The notes: generated from the letters alone by a model not told the origin. DNA of 64,000 nucleotides from Acinetobacter haemolyticus (GCF_900406815.1 NZ_OVCN01000017.1:1-64000), one strand, 5' to 3'. Positions 39,956 through 49,263 are shown, counted from the first letter of the stretch. Made by a program: numbers and translations.

Positions 39956-41755
39956 ATGAATACGGCAATACAAGCAGCTCTCGATCATGCGGTACAAACC
40001 CTGCAACAACAAGGTGTACTTCCTTCAGATTGGACCAACACGAGCCATTTAACCCGTACCAAAGACCGAAGTCACGGAGACTTTGCTTCAAATATCGCAA
40101 TGATCGGCTCTAAAGTTGCGGGCATGAAGCCACGTGATCTTGCTGAAAAGATCTTAGCAGCACTGCCTGAAGTTGCAGACATTAGCAAAGCTGAAATTGC
40201 TGGGCCTGGTTTTATTAACTTCTTCTTGAATGCAGATCAACGTTTTGCTGTGCTTGATCAAATTCAAGCACAAAAAGAACAATATGGTCGTAGCCAAGCC
40301 AATGCAGCCAAAAAAATTCAGGTTGAATTTGTATCTGCCAATCCAACGTCAAGCCTCCACGTCGGACATGGACGTGGGGCAGCATATGGCATGACCGTTG
40401 CAAATTTATTGGAAGCAACGGGAGCAACCGTTGACCGCGAATATTATGTTAACGATGCTGGTCGTCAAATGGATATTTTGGCGACGTCAACTTACCTCCG
40501 TTATTTAGAGTTGACAGGTCAAACCTTAGTTTTCCCTAAAAATGCCTATCAAGGTGACTATGTCAAAGAAATCGCGCAAACGATCATTGATCAAGATAGC
40601 GATGCACATGTGCGCCCTGTAGCAGACATTTATAAAGATGTGCCAGAAGACGTACAATATGCTGAAGAATTAGATGCTGAAGGCAACAAAGTCGTCCTTT
40701 CTGGTGACAAAGAAAAGCATATCGATGGGCTAATCGCCAACTCACAACAACAACTAGGCAAAGGCTATCGCGTTTTCCATCAAGCTGCCTTACATGCCAT
40801 TTTAGATGACATTAAAGATGACCTTGCTGACTTTGGTGTGACCTTTGATGAGTGGTTTAGCGAAGCATCTTTAACTGAAAAAATTGATGAAGCATTAGCA
40901 ACACTTGATCAACGTGGTTACCTGTATGAAAAAGAAGGTAATATTTGGTTTAAATCGACTGAATTTGGCGATGAAAAAGACCGTGTTGTGAAACGTCGTA
41001 ATGGTCAGACCACTTATTTTGCATCTGACATCGCGTATCATCTGAATAAATTACAACGTGGTTATACTGACCTGATCGATATCTGGGGTTCAGATCATCA
41101 CGGTTATATTTCACGTGTCAAAGCCGCGATTGATGCAATGGGCTATGATTCGAAAAAGCTGACTGTACTTCTTGTTCAGTTCGTGAGTTTATGGCGTGGC
41201 GGCGAAATGGTGCAAATGTCATCTCGCTCTGGCCAGTTCGTGACGTTGCGTGATTTACGCAAAGAAGTGGGTAATGATGCGGCACGTTTTTATTATGTGA
41301 TGCGTAAGTCTGAACAACATATCGACTTTGACCTCGATCTTGCTGTATCACAAAGCAAAGATAATGCGGTGTATTACATTCAATATGCGCATGCGCGTGT
41401 AAACAGTATTGTGAACCGTGCTAAAGAGAAAGGCATTGCATTTGACGTCGCTTCTGCACGCCAAGTTGCTAACCTATTAACATTGGATGCTGAAACAGAA
41501 ATTTTAGCTAAATTGGCAGCTTACCCTGAAATCGTAATTCGTGCTGCGAATGTCTGTGAACCACATCAAATTGGCAACTACTTAAAAGATCTTGCTGCGT
41601 TATTTCATGGATGGTATGCACAAGATGGCGTTAAATTTGTTGATGAAGCAAATATTCCACTATCTCAAGCGCGTTTATTACTTTCAATCAACGTACAGCA
41701 AGTATTGCGTAATGGTTTAGAATTATTGGGTGTGTCCGCTCCTGAGACCATGTAA
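39956..41755 (+). CDS. argS: Arginyl-tRNA synthetase
   Basis: A 599-residue class Ia synthetase. An N-terminal additional domain (Add-1, about 1-115) is followed by the HIGH motif as HVGH (about 135-138) and a degenerate KMSKS at QMSSRSG. A DALR anticodon-binding domain occupies the C-terminus (about 465-599). Length is normal. Upstream 170 bp is intergenic and A/T-rich. Confidence 0.97.
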   Translation: MNTAIQAALDHAVQTLQQQGVLPSDWTNTSHLTRTKDRSHGDFASNIAMIGSKVAGMKPRDLAEKILAALPEVADISKAEIAGPGFINFFLNADQRFAVLDQIQAQKEQYGRSQANAAKKIQVEFVSANPTSSLHVGHGRGAAYGMTVANLLEATGATVDREYYVNDAGRQMDILATSTYLRYLELTGQTLVFPKNAYQGDYVKEIAQTIIDQDSDAHVRPVADIYKDVPEDVQYAEELDAEGNKVVLSGDKEKHIDGLIANSQQQLGKGYRVFHQAALHAILDDIKDDLADFGVTFDEWFSEASLTEKIDEALATLDQRGYLYEKEGNIWFKSTEFGDEKDRVVKRRNGQTTYFASDIAYHLNKLQRGYTDLIDIWGSDHHGYISRVKAAIDAMGYDSKKLTVLLVQFVSLWRGGEMVQMSSRSGQFVTLRDLRKEVGNDAARFYYVMRKSEQHIDFDLDLAVSQSKDNAVYYIQYAHARVNSIVNRAKEKGIAFDVASARQVANLLTLDAETEILAKLAAYPEIVIRAANVCEPHQIGNYLKDLAALFHGWYAQDGVKFVDEANIPLSQARLLLSINVQQVLRNGLELLGVSAPETM

Positions 41756-41762
41756 GCAAAGT

Positions 41763-41948
41763 AATGCTGTTAAGCAGCATTGCTCAGGTCGCAAGACCGA
41801 AGGCTATGCATGAGGTGAATGGTAAACATTTTACACATGGCTGCAAGTCAAGAACGATGCTCACTGTAAAGACGTAAGCAAAATAATGACAAAACGTTGA
41901 TTGATATCAGACAAACAAAGCATTATTTTTAAAGATAATGCTTTGTTT
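41763..41948 (+). terminator. Hairpin string and terminator after argS
   Basis: Three structures follow argS. AATGCTG-TTAAG-CAGCATT lies at 41763-41781. GGTC-GCAA-GACC with a GNRA tetraloop lies at 41787-41798. A perfect 14-bp stem AAACAAAGCATTAT (41913-41948) follows with a T-rich tail and is the likely terminator. Nothing else gene-like is seen in 41756-42087. Confidence 0.65.
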
Positions 41949-42087
41949 ATTTCAAGATTCAAGTTACAAATAATATAAGCTTGATCGAGGAATCGCTTTT
42001 TAGCGCCCCCTATGGTTTGAGCGATTTTAGCCAATAATGTAATGCATGGCTGAATAAACAGCCCCTTAGGATTAAGAGGAATCTCAG

Positions 42088-42696
42088 GTGTTTGGAAAAA
42101 CGCAACGTGGTGTATCTGAACGACCAAACAAACCCAAAAAACCACTTATTCCAAAGTGGTTGGGTATGCTTGTTGCAATTCTTGCAATCTTATGTGTGAT
42201 CGTCATGCTGATGTTATGGAAGCCATGGCAACCCGTTCCTGCCAAGAATCAGATCACATCTGAACATTATCAAGAAGAAAATACCAATAAAGATTACCGC
42301 TTTTACGACTTACTTCCACAACAGCAAGTCACCCCTATTCCTGAACAAGCGGTTCCAGAAACCAAACAACAAGGCAATGTTGTGATTATCGAATCGCCTC
42401 GAGTTGAAGCACCAACAACTGAGGAAACTGGAGAGATCACTGCCAGTGAACAAATTCAGCCTGTAGCACCGACCTATATTTTACAGGTTCGTAGCTATCC
42501 AGATCCGGATAGTGCAGATGCCCGTCGTGCAGAAATCATTCTGAATGGTTTATCAGCTGATGTGGTGAGAAGTGTTGAAAATGGTCAAACTTGGTATCGG
42601 GTTATATCAGGTCCCTATGATAGTCAAGAAGCGGCTCTTGCTGCACAACAAACCTTGCAACATAGTGGGATTGATTCCATCGTTATTAAGCGCTAA
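42088..42696 (+). CDS. SPOR-domain cell-division protein (FtsN-like)
   Basis: A 202-residue bitopic membrane protein. A short basic cytoplasmic part precedes a membrane segment (about 25-45), a Pro/Gln/Glu-rich linker (46-125) and a C-terminal SPOR domain (about 128-202, with YILQVRSY and WYRVISGPY) that binds glycan strands at the septum. The start is GTG at 42088 with AGAGGA seven bases upstream. The downstream position after argS matches FtsN in other gammaproteobacteria. Confidence 0.85.
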   Translation: MFGKTQRGVSERPNKPKKPLIPKWLGMLVAILAILCVIVMLMLWKPWQPVPAKNQITSEHYQEENTNKDYRFYDLLPQQQVTPIPEQAVPETKQQGNVVIIESPRVEAPTTEETGEITASEQIQPVAPTYILQVRSYPDPDSADARRAEIILNGLSADVVRSVENGQTWYRVISGPYDSQEAALAAQQTLQHSGIDSIVIKR

Positions 42697-42713
42697 TTCC
42701 ATATATTCAATAC

Positions 42714-42744
42714 AAAAAAGGAACGATATTTCGTTCCTTTTTTT
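42714..42744. terminator. Terminator between SPOR and GST genes
   Basis: AAAAAAGGAACGA-TATT-TCGTTCCTTTTTTT, a perfect long stem with T-run, between convergent genes. Confidence 0.88.
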
Positions 42745-42756
42745 AATGAAGCATAT

Positions 42757-43410
42757 TTAGGCACATTCGGAATCTAAACTTTTTTGCTCAGCACGCTGAA
42801 AAGCTGCACGCTCCTGAACTCGTTGCACAAAAGCTTGTATATGTGGATATTTACCATGTAAACGCTTTTGCAAGGCCATCAATGGAAATGCCATCTGAAT
42901 ATCAGCGAAAGAAAACTCGCCCGCAAAATAATCATGCTCGGCCAAATAATCTTCTAAATAAAGAATATGCTCTTTGACCCGTGGACGTACAAAACCAGCT
43001 TTAATGCCATCTGTGATTTTGTCTGCAATCGGTCGGATCACCCACGGAACATGTTTATTCACACTATTTAACACTAAAGTCATCACTAACAAAGGCATCA
43101 AAGAACCTTCTGCATAATGCATCCAATACGAGTATTGATGCTGGTCTTGCATTTGTTGGGGCTTGAACTGATGCTGCTTGTCATAGCGTTGTTGCAGATA
43201 ATCCAAGATCACGGCAGATTCCACAATCACCTGTGTATCATCAACCAAAATCGGTGCCTTACCAAGAGGATGGATTTGTTGGAGGCTCTTAGGAGCGGTG
43301 TAGTTGGAAGACCTTTGGTAGTATTCAACTTGGTAGTCCATACCAAGCTCCTCTAATGCCCACAGTATTCGAAATGAACGTGAGCATTGCAGATAATGTA
43401 AGGTAATCAT
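42757..43410 (-). CDS. Glutathione S-transferase family protein
   Basis: A 217-residue cytosolic protein. The thioredoxin-like N-domain (about 1-77) has HYLQCSRSFRILW near the start and KAPILVDDTQVIVESAVILDYL. The all-helical C-domain spans about 85-200. The catalytic residue near Cys/Ser 9-11 is typical of bacterial GSTs. ATG at 43410 chosen because it fits family starts; ATG 43425 is possible. Confidence 0.88.
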   Translation of the reverse strand: MITLHYLQCSRSFRILWALEELGMDYQVEYYQRSSNYTAPKSLQQIHPLGKAPILVDDTQVIVESAVILDYLQQRYDKQHQFKPQQMQDQHQYSYWMHYAEGSLMPLLVMTLVLNSVNKHVPWVIRPIADKITDGIKAGFVRPRVKEHILYLEDYLAEHDYFAGEFSFADIQMAFPLMALQKRLHGKYPHIQAFVQRVQERAAFQRAEQKSLDSECA

Positions 43411-43506
43411 TTTTATGCCTGCCATGTGTACGCAACTGTTGTTTTAAATCCCTCTGACAGTTGCGTTTAGAATTATATTTTGCCCAAGCACAATAGCATT
43501 ATCATG

Positions 43507-43905
43507 TTAAAGAATCACGGTCTGTATGTCTAAACTGCGTAACAAAGTTTTAGTTACTGGCGTTTTACTACACACATTGAGAAGTTTTTCTTTTAAATTT
43601 TGTGAAACAGGTTGGGCAAATATTACCCGACGCTCAATACGTTCTTGCTGCTCACGATTGGTATGGAAATCGACCTCAACCGCGAAATCACCTAGCTCAA
43701 TTTCCTTGTGTTTGGCATACATCCGCAAGGTAATCATGGTACATGATGCCAAACTTGCTGTCAGAAAGTCATAAGGCGCTGGTCCAGTATCATGCCCTCC
43801 TGCCGCTTCAGGCTTATCGGTAAGGAACTGATGCGAACCGCTGCTGACCTCACCTTTCCACGGTTCAGCCAAAGCCTGTACTTTTGCACTTGCAATTACG
43901 CTCAT
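43507..43905 (-). CDS. OsmC-family peroxiredoxin-like protein
   Basis: A 132-residue OsmC/Ohr-fold protein. Cys55 in SLASCTMITL and Cys112 in NVCSKTPV are the expected reactive pair. The FLTASLASC motif is typical. Members reduce organic peroxides or have redox chaperone roles. ATG overlaps the pirin stop by 4 bp (ATGA), so the two genes are co-translated. Confidence 0.9.
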   Translation of the reverse strand: MSVIASAKVQALAEPWKGEVSSGSHQFLTDKPEAAGGHDTGPAPYDFLTASLASCTMITLRMYAKHKEIELGDFAVEVDFHTNREQQERIERRVIFAQPVSQNLKEKLLNVCSKTPVTKTLLRSLDIQTVIL

Positions 43906-44849
43906 TTCGAAGCCCTCATTTGATCTGGTAATATCGGTGCTTCTAAGCGTTTACCCTGATAATCCGGAATTTCTCCAAAACGAGCATGATGATTAATCCA
44001 ATCTTCACGCGCTTGTTTTAGATCTTCCATGGTACGTCCGACAAAATTCCACCATAACAAAATAGGCGATTCAAACGGCTCTCCACCAATCAATAAAACA
44101 CGGTGACCTTGCGTTAATTCAACTTCAATTTCAGTCAATCCTGTTTCTAGAACCACCATGTTATCTGCATTCAGCTCATGCCCATTGACACAGGCTGTAC
44201 CTTCCAGCGCCATAAATGCATATTCGAAATCTGGATTGAGTGGGATTCGGATCTTGGTGTTTGCTTGAGCCGTTAAATCCACCCCCACTAAAGGGGTATG
44301 TACTTCAACAGGAGAAACAGTATCCATGAACTGACCCACCAGCACTGTAAATTCAACCTGATCTTTAACCACAACAGGCAGTTCCGGATAGTGCTGGAAA
44401 TTAGGCTGCATATTGCGTTTATCATCAGGCAAAGCAATCCATAGCTGGGCTGCATGCATTTTGGTTTCGGTATCTGGTGCAACTTCAGTATGGGAAATGC
44501 CATGTCCTGCCGTCATTAAGTTGACTTGCTTTGGACGGATCAGTTGTTTTGAGCCTAAACTATCAGTATGCATCATGGTGCCTTCAATCATCCATGTAAA
44601 GGTCTGCAAACCTATATGTGGGTGTGGTCCGACATCTAGCCCATCACCTGCTGGAAAGCTTACTGGACCCGCATGATCGAGGAAACACCAAGCACCTACC
44701 AAACGTTTTTGACGGCTAGGCAAAGCACGCTTAATAATCGTTCCCTTGCCTATTTCTGCTGATCGAATCGTAAATTCTTGGATAAATTGATTGATATAAG
44801 TTTCGCAATCTTTTGAATCAGAAATATCATAGTCGTTATTATTGCTCAT
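43902..44849 (-). CDS. Pirin-family bicupin
   Basis: A 315-residue protein with two cupin domains. Metal ligands are expected in GPHPHIGLQT and GHGISHTEVAPD in the N-cupin (about residues 75-125). The second cupin (about 175-285) contains GHRVLLIGGEPFESPILLWWNFVGRT (shown by GGEPF). It is immediately upstream of, and overlapping, the OsmC gene. Pirins bind iron and some have quercetinase activity; role here is inferred as oxidative-stress related. Confidence 0.88.
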   Translation of the reverse strand: MSNNNDYDISDSKDCETYINQFIQEFTIRSAEIGKGTIIKRALPSRQKRLVGAWCFLDHAGPVSFPAGDGLDVGPHPHIGLQTFTWMIEGTMMHTDSLGSKQLIRPKQVNLMTAGHGISHTEVAPDTETKMHAAQLWIALPDDKRNMQPNFQHYPELPVVVKDQVEFTVLVGQFMDTVSPVEVHTPLVGVDLTAQANTKIRIPLNPDFEYAFMALEGTACVNGHELNADNMVVLETGLTEIEVELTQGHRVLLIGGEPFESPILLWWNFVGRTMEDLKQAREDWINHHARFGEIPDYQGKRLEAPILPDQMRASK

Positions 44850-45002
44850 GATTTTGCTCTCTTTTACCTATGCTATTGCAATGAGTTGTTTTATTGATCT
44901 TAGCAATACAAACACAATTCAATATAGTGTTTTGGTAATACGCTGAGTACTATTCATGAGACAATCAGGATCTATTTTCACAATCCTTTAAGCGATAAAG
45001 GT

Positions 45003-45272
45003 TTAGTGTTGTGACGGAAGATCCACAAATAAAGCGGTTATACGTCGAACCAATGGCAAGCACACCAAGACCGTTGGATATGCGATTGCCCAAGATAACA
45101 TCCACGTCGCAAACCATTTTGAAATAAATTCGGGTACAAAGCCTAAATTCATCGACAGATTAATAAAGGAGATGATTCCGCTCATCAAAGCTGATAATAA
45201 AAATGGGACAATCCAAATCGCATATTTGGCAGGTAGTTTTTTAAATTTCAATTTTCGCTTCTCAATTACCAT
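45003..45272 (-). CDS. DUF2798 small membrane protein
   Basis: An 89-residue protein with two membrane segments (about 16-38 and 55-78). The core PAKYAIWIVPFLLSALMSGIIS and WMLSWAIAYPTVL pattern is typical of DUF2798 proteins. Function unknown. A short intergenic gap lies on either side. Ribosome site weak; the ATG at 45272 fits the family. Confidence 0.8.
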   Translation of the reverse strand: MVIEKRKLKFKKLPAKYAIWIVPFLLSALMSGIISFINLSMNLGFVPEFISKWFATWMLSWAIAYPTVLVCLPLVRRITALFVDLPSQH

Positions 45273-45433
45273 ATGGGCTGAAATCAGGCTGACGCTTCAC
45301 ATTCTGCTTTAAGTTTTTCATAAACAAATAGGTTTGACATGTTGTTTTTGATATTTTTTAAGCATAGAAGAATTTTTACCTGATGGCAAAATCTACTCAT
45401 TAAATTGAGTAAAACGATCAATCAGCCGTTGCT

Positions 45434-45928
45434 TTACACAACTTCCATTTGCCCGACTTGATGATAGGCGCGATTAAAATAAACCAAACTTTGTTCATGC
45501 TGACTTTGCTGAATCGCCACAATACGACAAATAAAAATCGTATGGGTCCCGACATGTTGAATTTGATCAAGTTCACAATCAAAACTGACCAAAGCATCAT
45601 TTAGCACAGGTGCTCCCGTTTCTAACTCGGTCCAAATACCATGCCTAAAACGCTCTTCGGGACTCAACTTAGAGGAAAATACTTTGGAAATATGTTCATG
45701 CTGTGCACCCAAAACATTGACGGTTAAAATTTTGTTTTCAACAAAATGCACATGCGAACTCGATGCTTGATTCATACAGACCAATAAGGTCGGCGGTGCA
45801 TCCGTCACACTACATACAGCAGATGCGGTGAAGCCAAAACGACCAGACAAACCTGCCGTGGTCACCACGCTGACTGCACTTGTGAGTAAAGACATCGCAT
45901 TTCTAAAGTCTATTGATTCAATCATCAC
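45434..45928 (-). CDS. Flavin reductase (RutF/HpaC type)
   Basis: A 164-residue flavin reductase-like domain protein that would supply reduced flavin to an oxygenase. It opens with FRNAMSLLTSAVSVVTTAG and contains GFTASAVCSVTDAPPTLLVCMN, both typical of this family. It lies 187 bp after mesD on the same strand. The inferred role is to feed FMNH2 to MesX, but this is not shown in the sequence. A separate monooxygenase partner elsewhere is possible. Confidence 0.85.
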   Translation of the reverse strand: MMIESIDFRNAMSLLTSAVSVVTTAGLSGRFGFTASAVCSVTDAPPTLLVCMNQASSSHVHFVENKILTVNVLGAQHEHISKVFSSKLSPEERFRHGIWTELETGAPVLNDALVSFDCELDQIQHVGTHTIFICRIVAIQQSQHEQSLVYFNRAYHQVGQMEVV

Positions 45929-46115
45929 ATTGCTCCTAAAAATTGGACCGTACTATTTTCTTTAGATCTCGCGATACCATGCATTTCGATTACACCGACA
46001 CATTATCTCGATGCATTCTAGCTGAAACTGATACATGCTTTTTGATTGAGATGAAGATTACCGATTTCATATAGCTAAATCGGTAATCTTTTACATATTT
46101 CGATTTCGTTGAATA

Positions 46116-47144
46116 CTAGGCAGAAAGCTCTCTACGGATAATTTCTGCACCTGCACTTAAAGCATTGAGCTTGCCTCTAGCCACTTCACGCGCTAAAGGC
46201 GCCATTCCACAGTTGGTCGATGGGTAAAGCTTGTCGGCATCAACAAATTGAAGTGCTTTGCGTAAGGTATCAGCAACTTCTTCAGGTGTTTCAATGTTAT
46301 TGCTTGCTACATCAATCGCACCGACCATCACTTTTTTACCTCGGATCAATTCAATCAGATCCATGGGTACACGAGAGTTTTGGCATTCTAACGAAATAAT
46401 ATCAATCTTCGATTTTTGCAGCTTAGGGAAGGCTTCTTCATATTGACGCCATTCTGAACCCAAAGTCTTTTTCCAATCGGTATTGGCTTTGATGCCATAA
46501 CCATAACAAATATGGACAGCGGTTTCACATTTAAGCCCTTCAAGTGCACGCTCTAAAGTCGCAACGCCCCAATCATTTACTTCATCGAAGAAGACATTAA
46601 ATGCTGGCTCATCAAACTGGATGATATCTACACCTGCGGCTTCTAACTCTCTTGCTTCTTGATTAAGAATTTTGGCAAATTCCCAAGCCAGTTTTTCACG
46701 GCTTTTGTAGTGACCATCATAAAGTGTATCAATCATGGTCATTGGACCTGGTAACGCCCATTTAATCGGTTGCTTGGTTTGTTGACGCAAAAACTTAGCA
46801 TCTTCAACAAAAACAGGCTTTTGACGACTTACAGCACCTACAACTGACGGTACACTTGCATCATAACGATCACGGATTCGTACAGTTTCACGTTTTTCAA
46901 AATCAACGCCATCAAGGTGTTCGATAAAAGTGGTGACAAAATGCTGACGGGTTTGCTCCCCATCGCTAACGATGTCAATGCCCGCATGCTGCTGTTCTTG
47001 CAATGACAAACGTAACGCATCTTGTTTGCCGTGGATCAGCTCTTCGTCTTGCAATTTCCAAGGCGACCAAAGCTTTTCTGGTTCTGCAAGCCAAGATGGT
47101 TTTGGTAAGCTGCCAGCTGTTGAAGTCGGTAATAATATTTTCAT
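46116..47144 (-). CDS. mesD: Folate-independent methionine synthase MesD (core-MetE)
   Basis: A 342-residue protein equal to the C-terminal catalytic half of MetE, lacking the folate-binding N-half. Zinc ligands are His211 and Cys213 (HICYGYG), Glu253 (SLECQNS) and Cys312 (STNCGMAP). Members with a DUF1852 partner are MesD, shown in Acinetobacter baylyi to need MesX and oxygen. Methyl donor is not established. The ATG at 47144 is used; TTG 47150 is in frame. It follows mesX by 27 bp. Confidence 0.92.
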   Translation of the reverse strand: MKILLPTSTAGSLPKPSWLAEPEKLWSPWKLQDEELIHGKQDALRLSLQEQQHAGIDIVSDGEQTRQHFVTTFIEHLDGVDFEKRETVRIRDRYDASVPSVVGAVSRQKPVFVEDAKFLRQQTKQPIKWALPGPMTMIDTLYDGHYKSREKLAWEFAKILNQEARELEAAGVDIIQFDEPAFNVFFDEVNDWGVATLERALEGLKCETAVHICYGYGIKANTDWKKTLGSEWRQYEEAFPKLQKSKIDIISLECQNSRVPMDLIELIRGKKVMVGAIDVASNNIETPEEVADTLRKALQFVDADKLYPSTNCGMAPLAREVARGKLNALSAGAEIIRRELSA

Positions 47145-47171
47145 TTTCAATCATCTTCTCAATATGAATAG

Positions 47172-48173
47172 TTAAACGGCAGCGCAATTTTGGTCAGCGT
47201 AGTTCTTTGTCCATTGCTCAAGAACATTTTGATAAGGCTTGATGAATTGCTCTTCAACAAATTTCCCTTGTTCAATCGCCAGTCGGCTACGCTCTTCTCG
47301 GTCATAAACAATACGAGTAAGTGAATAATCTTGGTGTTTAAGACTAGGTTGATAAAACGTGCCTGCAACCGAATTGGCGTTGTAAATCTCAGGGCGATAA
47401 ATCTTTTGGAAGCTTTCCATCGTACTGATGGTGCTGATCAACTCAAGGTTGGTATAGTCGCTCAGCAAATCACCTGAGAAATAGAAAGCCAAAGGCGCAA
47501 CACTATTTGGTGGCATGAAATAGCGAACTTTTAAACCCATTTTTTGGAAATACTCATCTGTTAAAGAGTATTCATCTTGTAGGTATTCGACACCCAAAAC
47601 TGGATGCTGATTATCACTGCGGCGATAGACTTTGCTGCTCGAAACACTGAGGCAAATCACAGGCTGCTTTTTAAAGTTTGCTTTATAAGTATCAGAGTTA
47701 ATAAAGCTCTTAAATAAGTTGCCATGTAAATCACCAAAGTTTTCTGGTGTTTTAAATTCAGACTGATTTTTATTATGATCAAGTAATAACACACTAAAAT
47801 CATAATCACGCACATAAGAGGAAAAATTATTTCCGACAATACCTTCAATACGTTTATTGGTTTTTTTATCAACAATATTAGTTTTTAATATTTCAATCAA
47901 AGGCAATGCATTTGAATTGTTTTCAGCATCGATTTTCATCTCAACGGAAATAATTTCAAGCTCGACAGAATAGCGATCGCTATTTGGGTTATCCCAATGC
48001 GCCAAAGTATTGAAACGGTTGTCGATCATTTTTAAAGTATTGCGCAAATTTTCTTGACGGCTCTCTCCTCTCGCCAAATTCGCAAAGTTGGTGGTAATGC
48101 GAGTATTGTCTGAAGGGCGATAGTCTTCATCGAAACGAATACTCTTTATCGTAAATTTAAATTCTTTACTCAT
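47172..48173 (-). CDS. mesX: MesX (DUF1852), partner of MesD
   Basis: A 333-residue DUF1852 protein. Features include FDEDYRPSDNTRITTNFANLARG at the N-terminus (shown by its DYRPSDNTR core) and FMPPNSVAPLAFYFSG in the middle. DUF1852 proteins are required for MesD-type methionine synthesis, possibly helping generate the methyl donor in an oxygen-dependent way. It lies 27 bp before mesD in the same operon. An imperfect operator-like repeat lies upstream. ATG at 48173 has no strong ribosome site. Confidence 0.9.
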   Translation of the reverse strand: MSKEFKFTIKSIRFDEDYRPSDNTRITTNFANLARGESRQENLRNTLKMIDNRFNTLAHWDNPNSDRYSVELEIISVEMKIDAENNSNALPLIEILKTNIVDKKTNKRIEGIVGNNFSSYVRDYDFSVLLLDHNKNQSEFKTPENFGDLHGNLFKSFINSDTYKANFKKQPVICLSVSSSKVYRRSDNQHPVLGVEYLQDEYSLTDEYFQKMGLKVRYFMPPNSVAPLAFYFSGDLLSDYTNLELISTISTMESFQKIYRPEIYNANSVAGTFYQPSLKHQDYSLTRIVYDREERSRLAIEQGKFVEEQFIKPYQNVLEQWTKNYADQNCAAV

Positions 48174-48568
48174 TGTGATCTGCACCCTAATTCCGAGATA
48201 AAACTTGAATTTCTTAATGATGAAATTTATACCTCATTCACAACATGAATAAAAATGATTTAGTTTCATAGAAAAGTGAGTAAAATTCATCTTCATGAAT
48301 TTATTATTTATTAACAATGAGTTGTGTAAAGATAGGGCCACTTAGATTTGTGATCGAGGGTGTAATTAAACGGGTTTCATGTTTAAAGTAATGGGATGGG
48401 GCTTTTTTAGGTGCAGCTTTTTTACTGTAATGTCAGATTATGAAGAATAAGAAAAGTGGGGAAAGTTTCCTATAGCGCCATTATTTAGAATAGCTCTAAC
48501 TTTTCATTTTTTTAAATTAGTATTAATAATATAACGAAGTAAATGTAACTTTAATTGAAAGGTACAAA
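48174..48568. other. 395-bp region upstream of mesX and the Sel1 gene
   Basis: An A/T-rich gap between divergent genes. It holds the perfect inverted repeat AATTCAT-CTTC-ATGAATT (48286-48303), about 113 bp before mesX, a candidate operator for a LysR- or MetR-like regulator. No other signal or gene is supported. Confidence 0.5.
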
Positions 48569-49132
48569 GTGAAAATTCTCAATCTTACATCTATTGTTTT
48601 AGGACTAATCTTTTCTATGGAAACTTTAGCTAATCCAACTTTTTCAAATGATTTATTAGCGAAAGCTAAAAATGGTGATTCATCAGCGCAACTAGAATTA
48701 GCCGATGTATATATACATGGTTACGGAATTGAAGAAGATGAGGCTCAAGCAGAAAGCTGGGCTATTAGGTCAGCGGAAAGTGGTAATGTTAATGCGATGT
48801 ATTGGCTCGGTGATGGCTATGCGACATATGCTGGTCTAGTTGAAGATAGGGATCCAACTGATGCTGATGAGCACTATAAAAAAGCTTTTGTGTGGTTTTC
48901 AAAAGGGTCTGACCTAAATCATACTGATTCTATGGTGGGTTTAGCTACGCTATATCGTAATGGTGAGGGAGTTACCAAAGATACTGATAAGGCATTAGAT
49001 TTATTAAAAAAAGCTGCTTCTCTTGGTAGTAAAGAAGCGATGAGAGATCTTGAGTTTATGTATCAATATGGAGTAGGTGTAGAAAAAGATTTAGATACCG
49101 CAAAATTTTGGGAAGATAAAGCAAATCAATAA
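48569..49132 (+). CDS. Sel1-like repeat protein, exported
   Basis: A 187-residue protein. A signal peptide ends near LAN-PTF. Sel1/TPR-like repeats at about 38-73, 118-153 and 154-187 (GSKEAMRDLEFMYQYGVGV and similar) plus one irregular repeat with an insertion at 84-100. Sel1 repeats form helical solenoids for protein binding. GTG start at 48569 with AAAGG six bases upstream. Codon use is more A/T-rich than neighbours (many AAA, GAT, TTA), suggesting more recent acquisition. Confidence 0.8.
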   Translation: MKILNLTSIVLGLIFSMETLANPTFSNDLLAKAKNGDSSAQLELADVYIHGYGIEEDEAQAESWAIRSAESGNVNAMYWLGDGYATYAGLVEDRDPTDADEHYKKAFVWFSKGSDLNHTDSMVGLATLYRNGEGVTKDTDKALDLLKKAASLGSKEAMRDLEFMYQYGVGVEKDLDTAKFWEDKANQ

Positions 49133-49208
49133 TTATGTCTAAAATCAAAATAATACGCATTATACGAAATGATTTAAAAACTCATTAAACTCTAAAGTAA
49201 AAAATAAA

Positions 49209-49237
49209 AAAGCCGACTTTTCTAAGTCGGCTTTACT
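49209..49237. terminator. Terminator after the Sel1 gene
   Basis: AAAGCCGACTT-TTCT-AAGTCGGCTTT, a perfect 11-bp stem with A/T flanks, between convergent Sel1 and guaA genes. Confidence 0.85.
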
Positions 49238-49263
49238 TAACGAGCTTTAGCAATCCCTAATAC

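Noticed and set aside
44850-45002. Gap upstream of the pirin gene
   Set aside because: No ORF with protein-like composition or hairpin; left as empty intergenic sequence.
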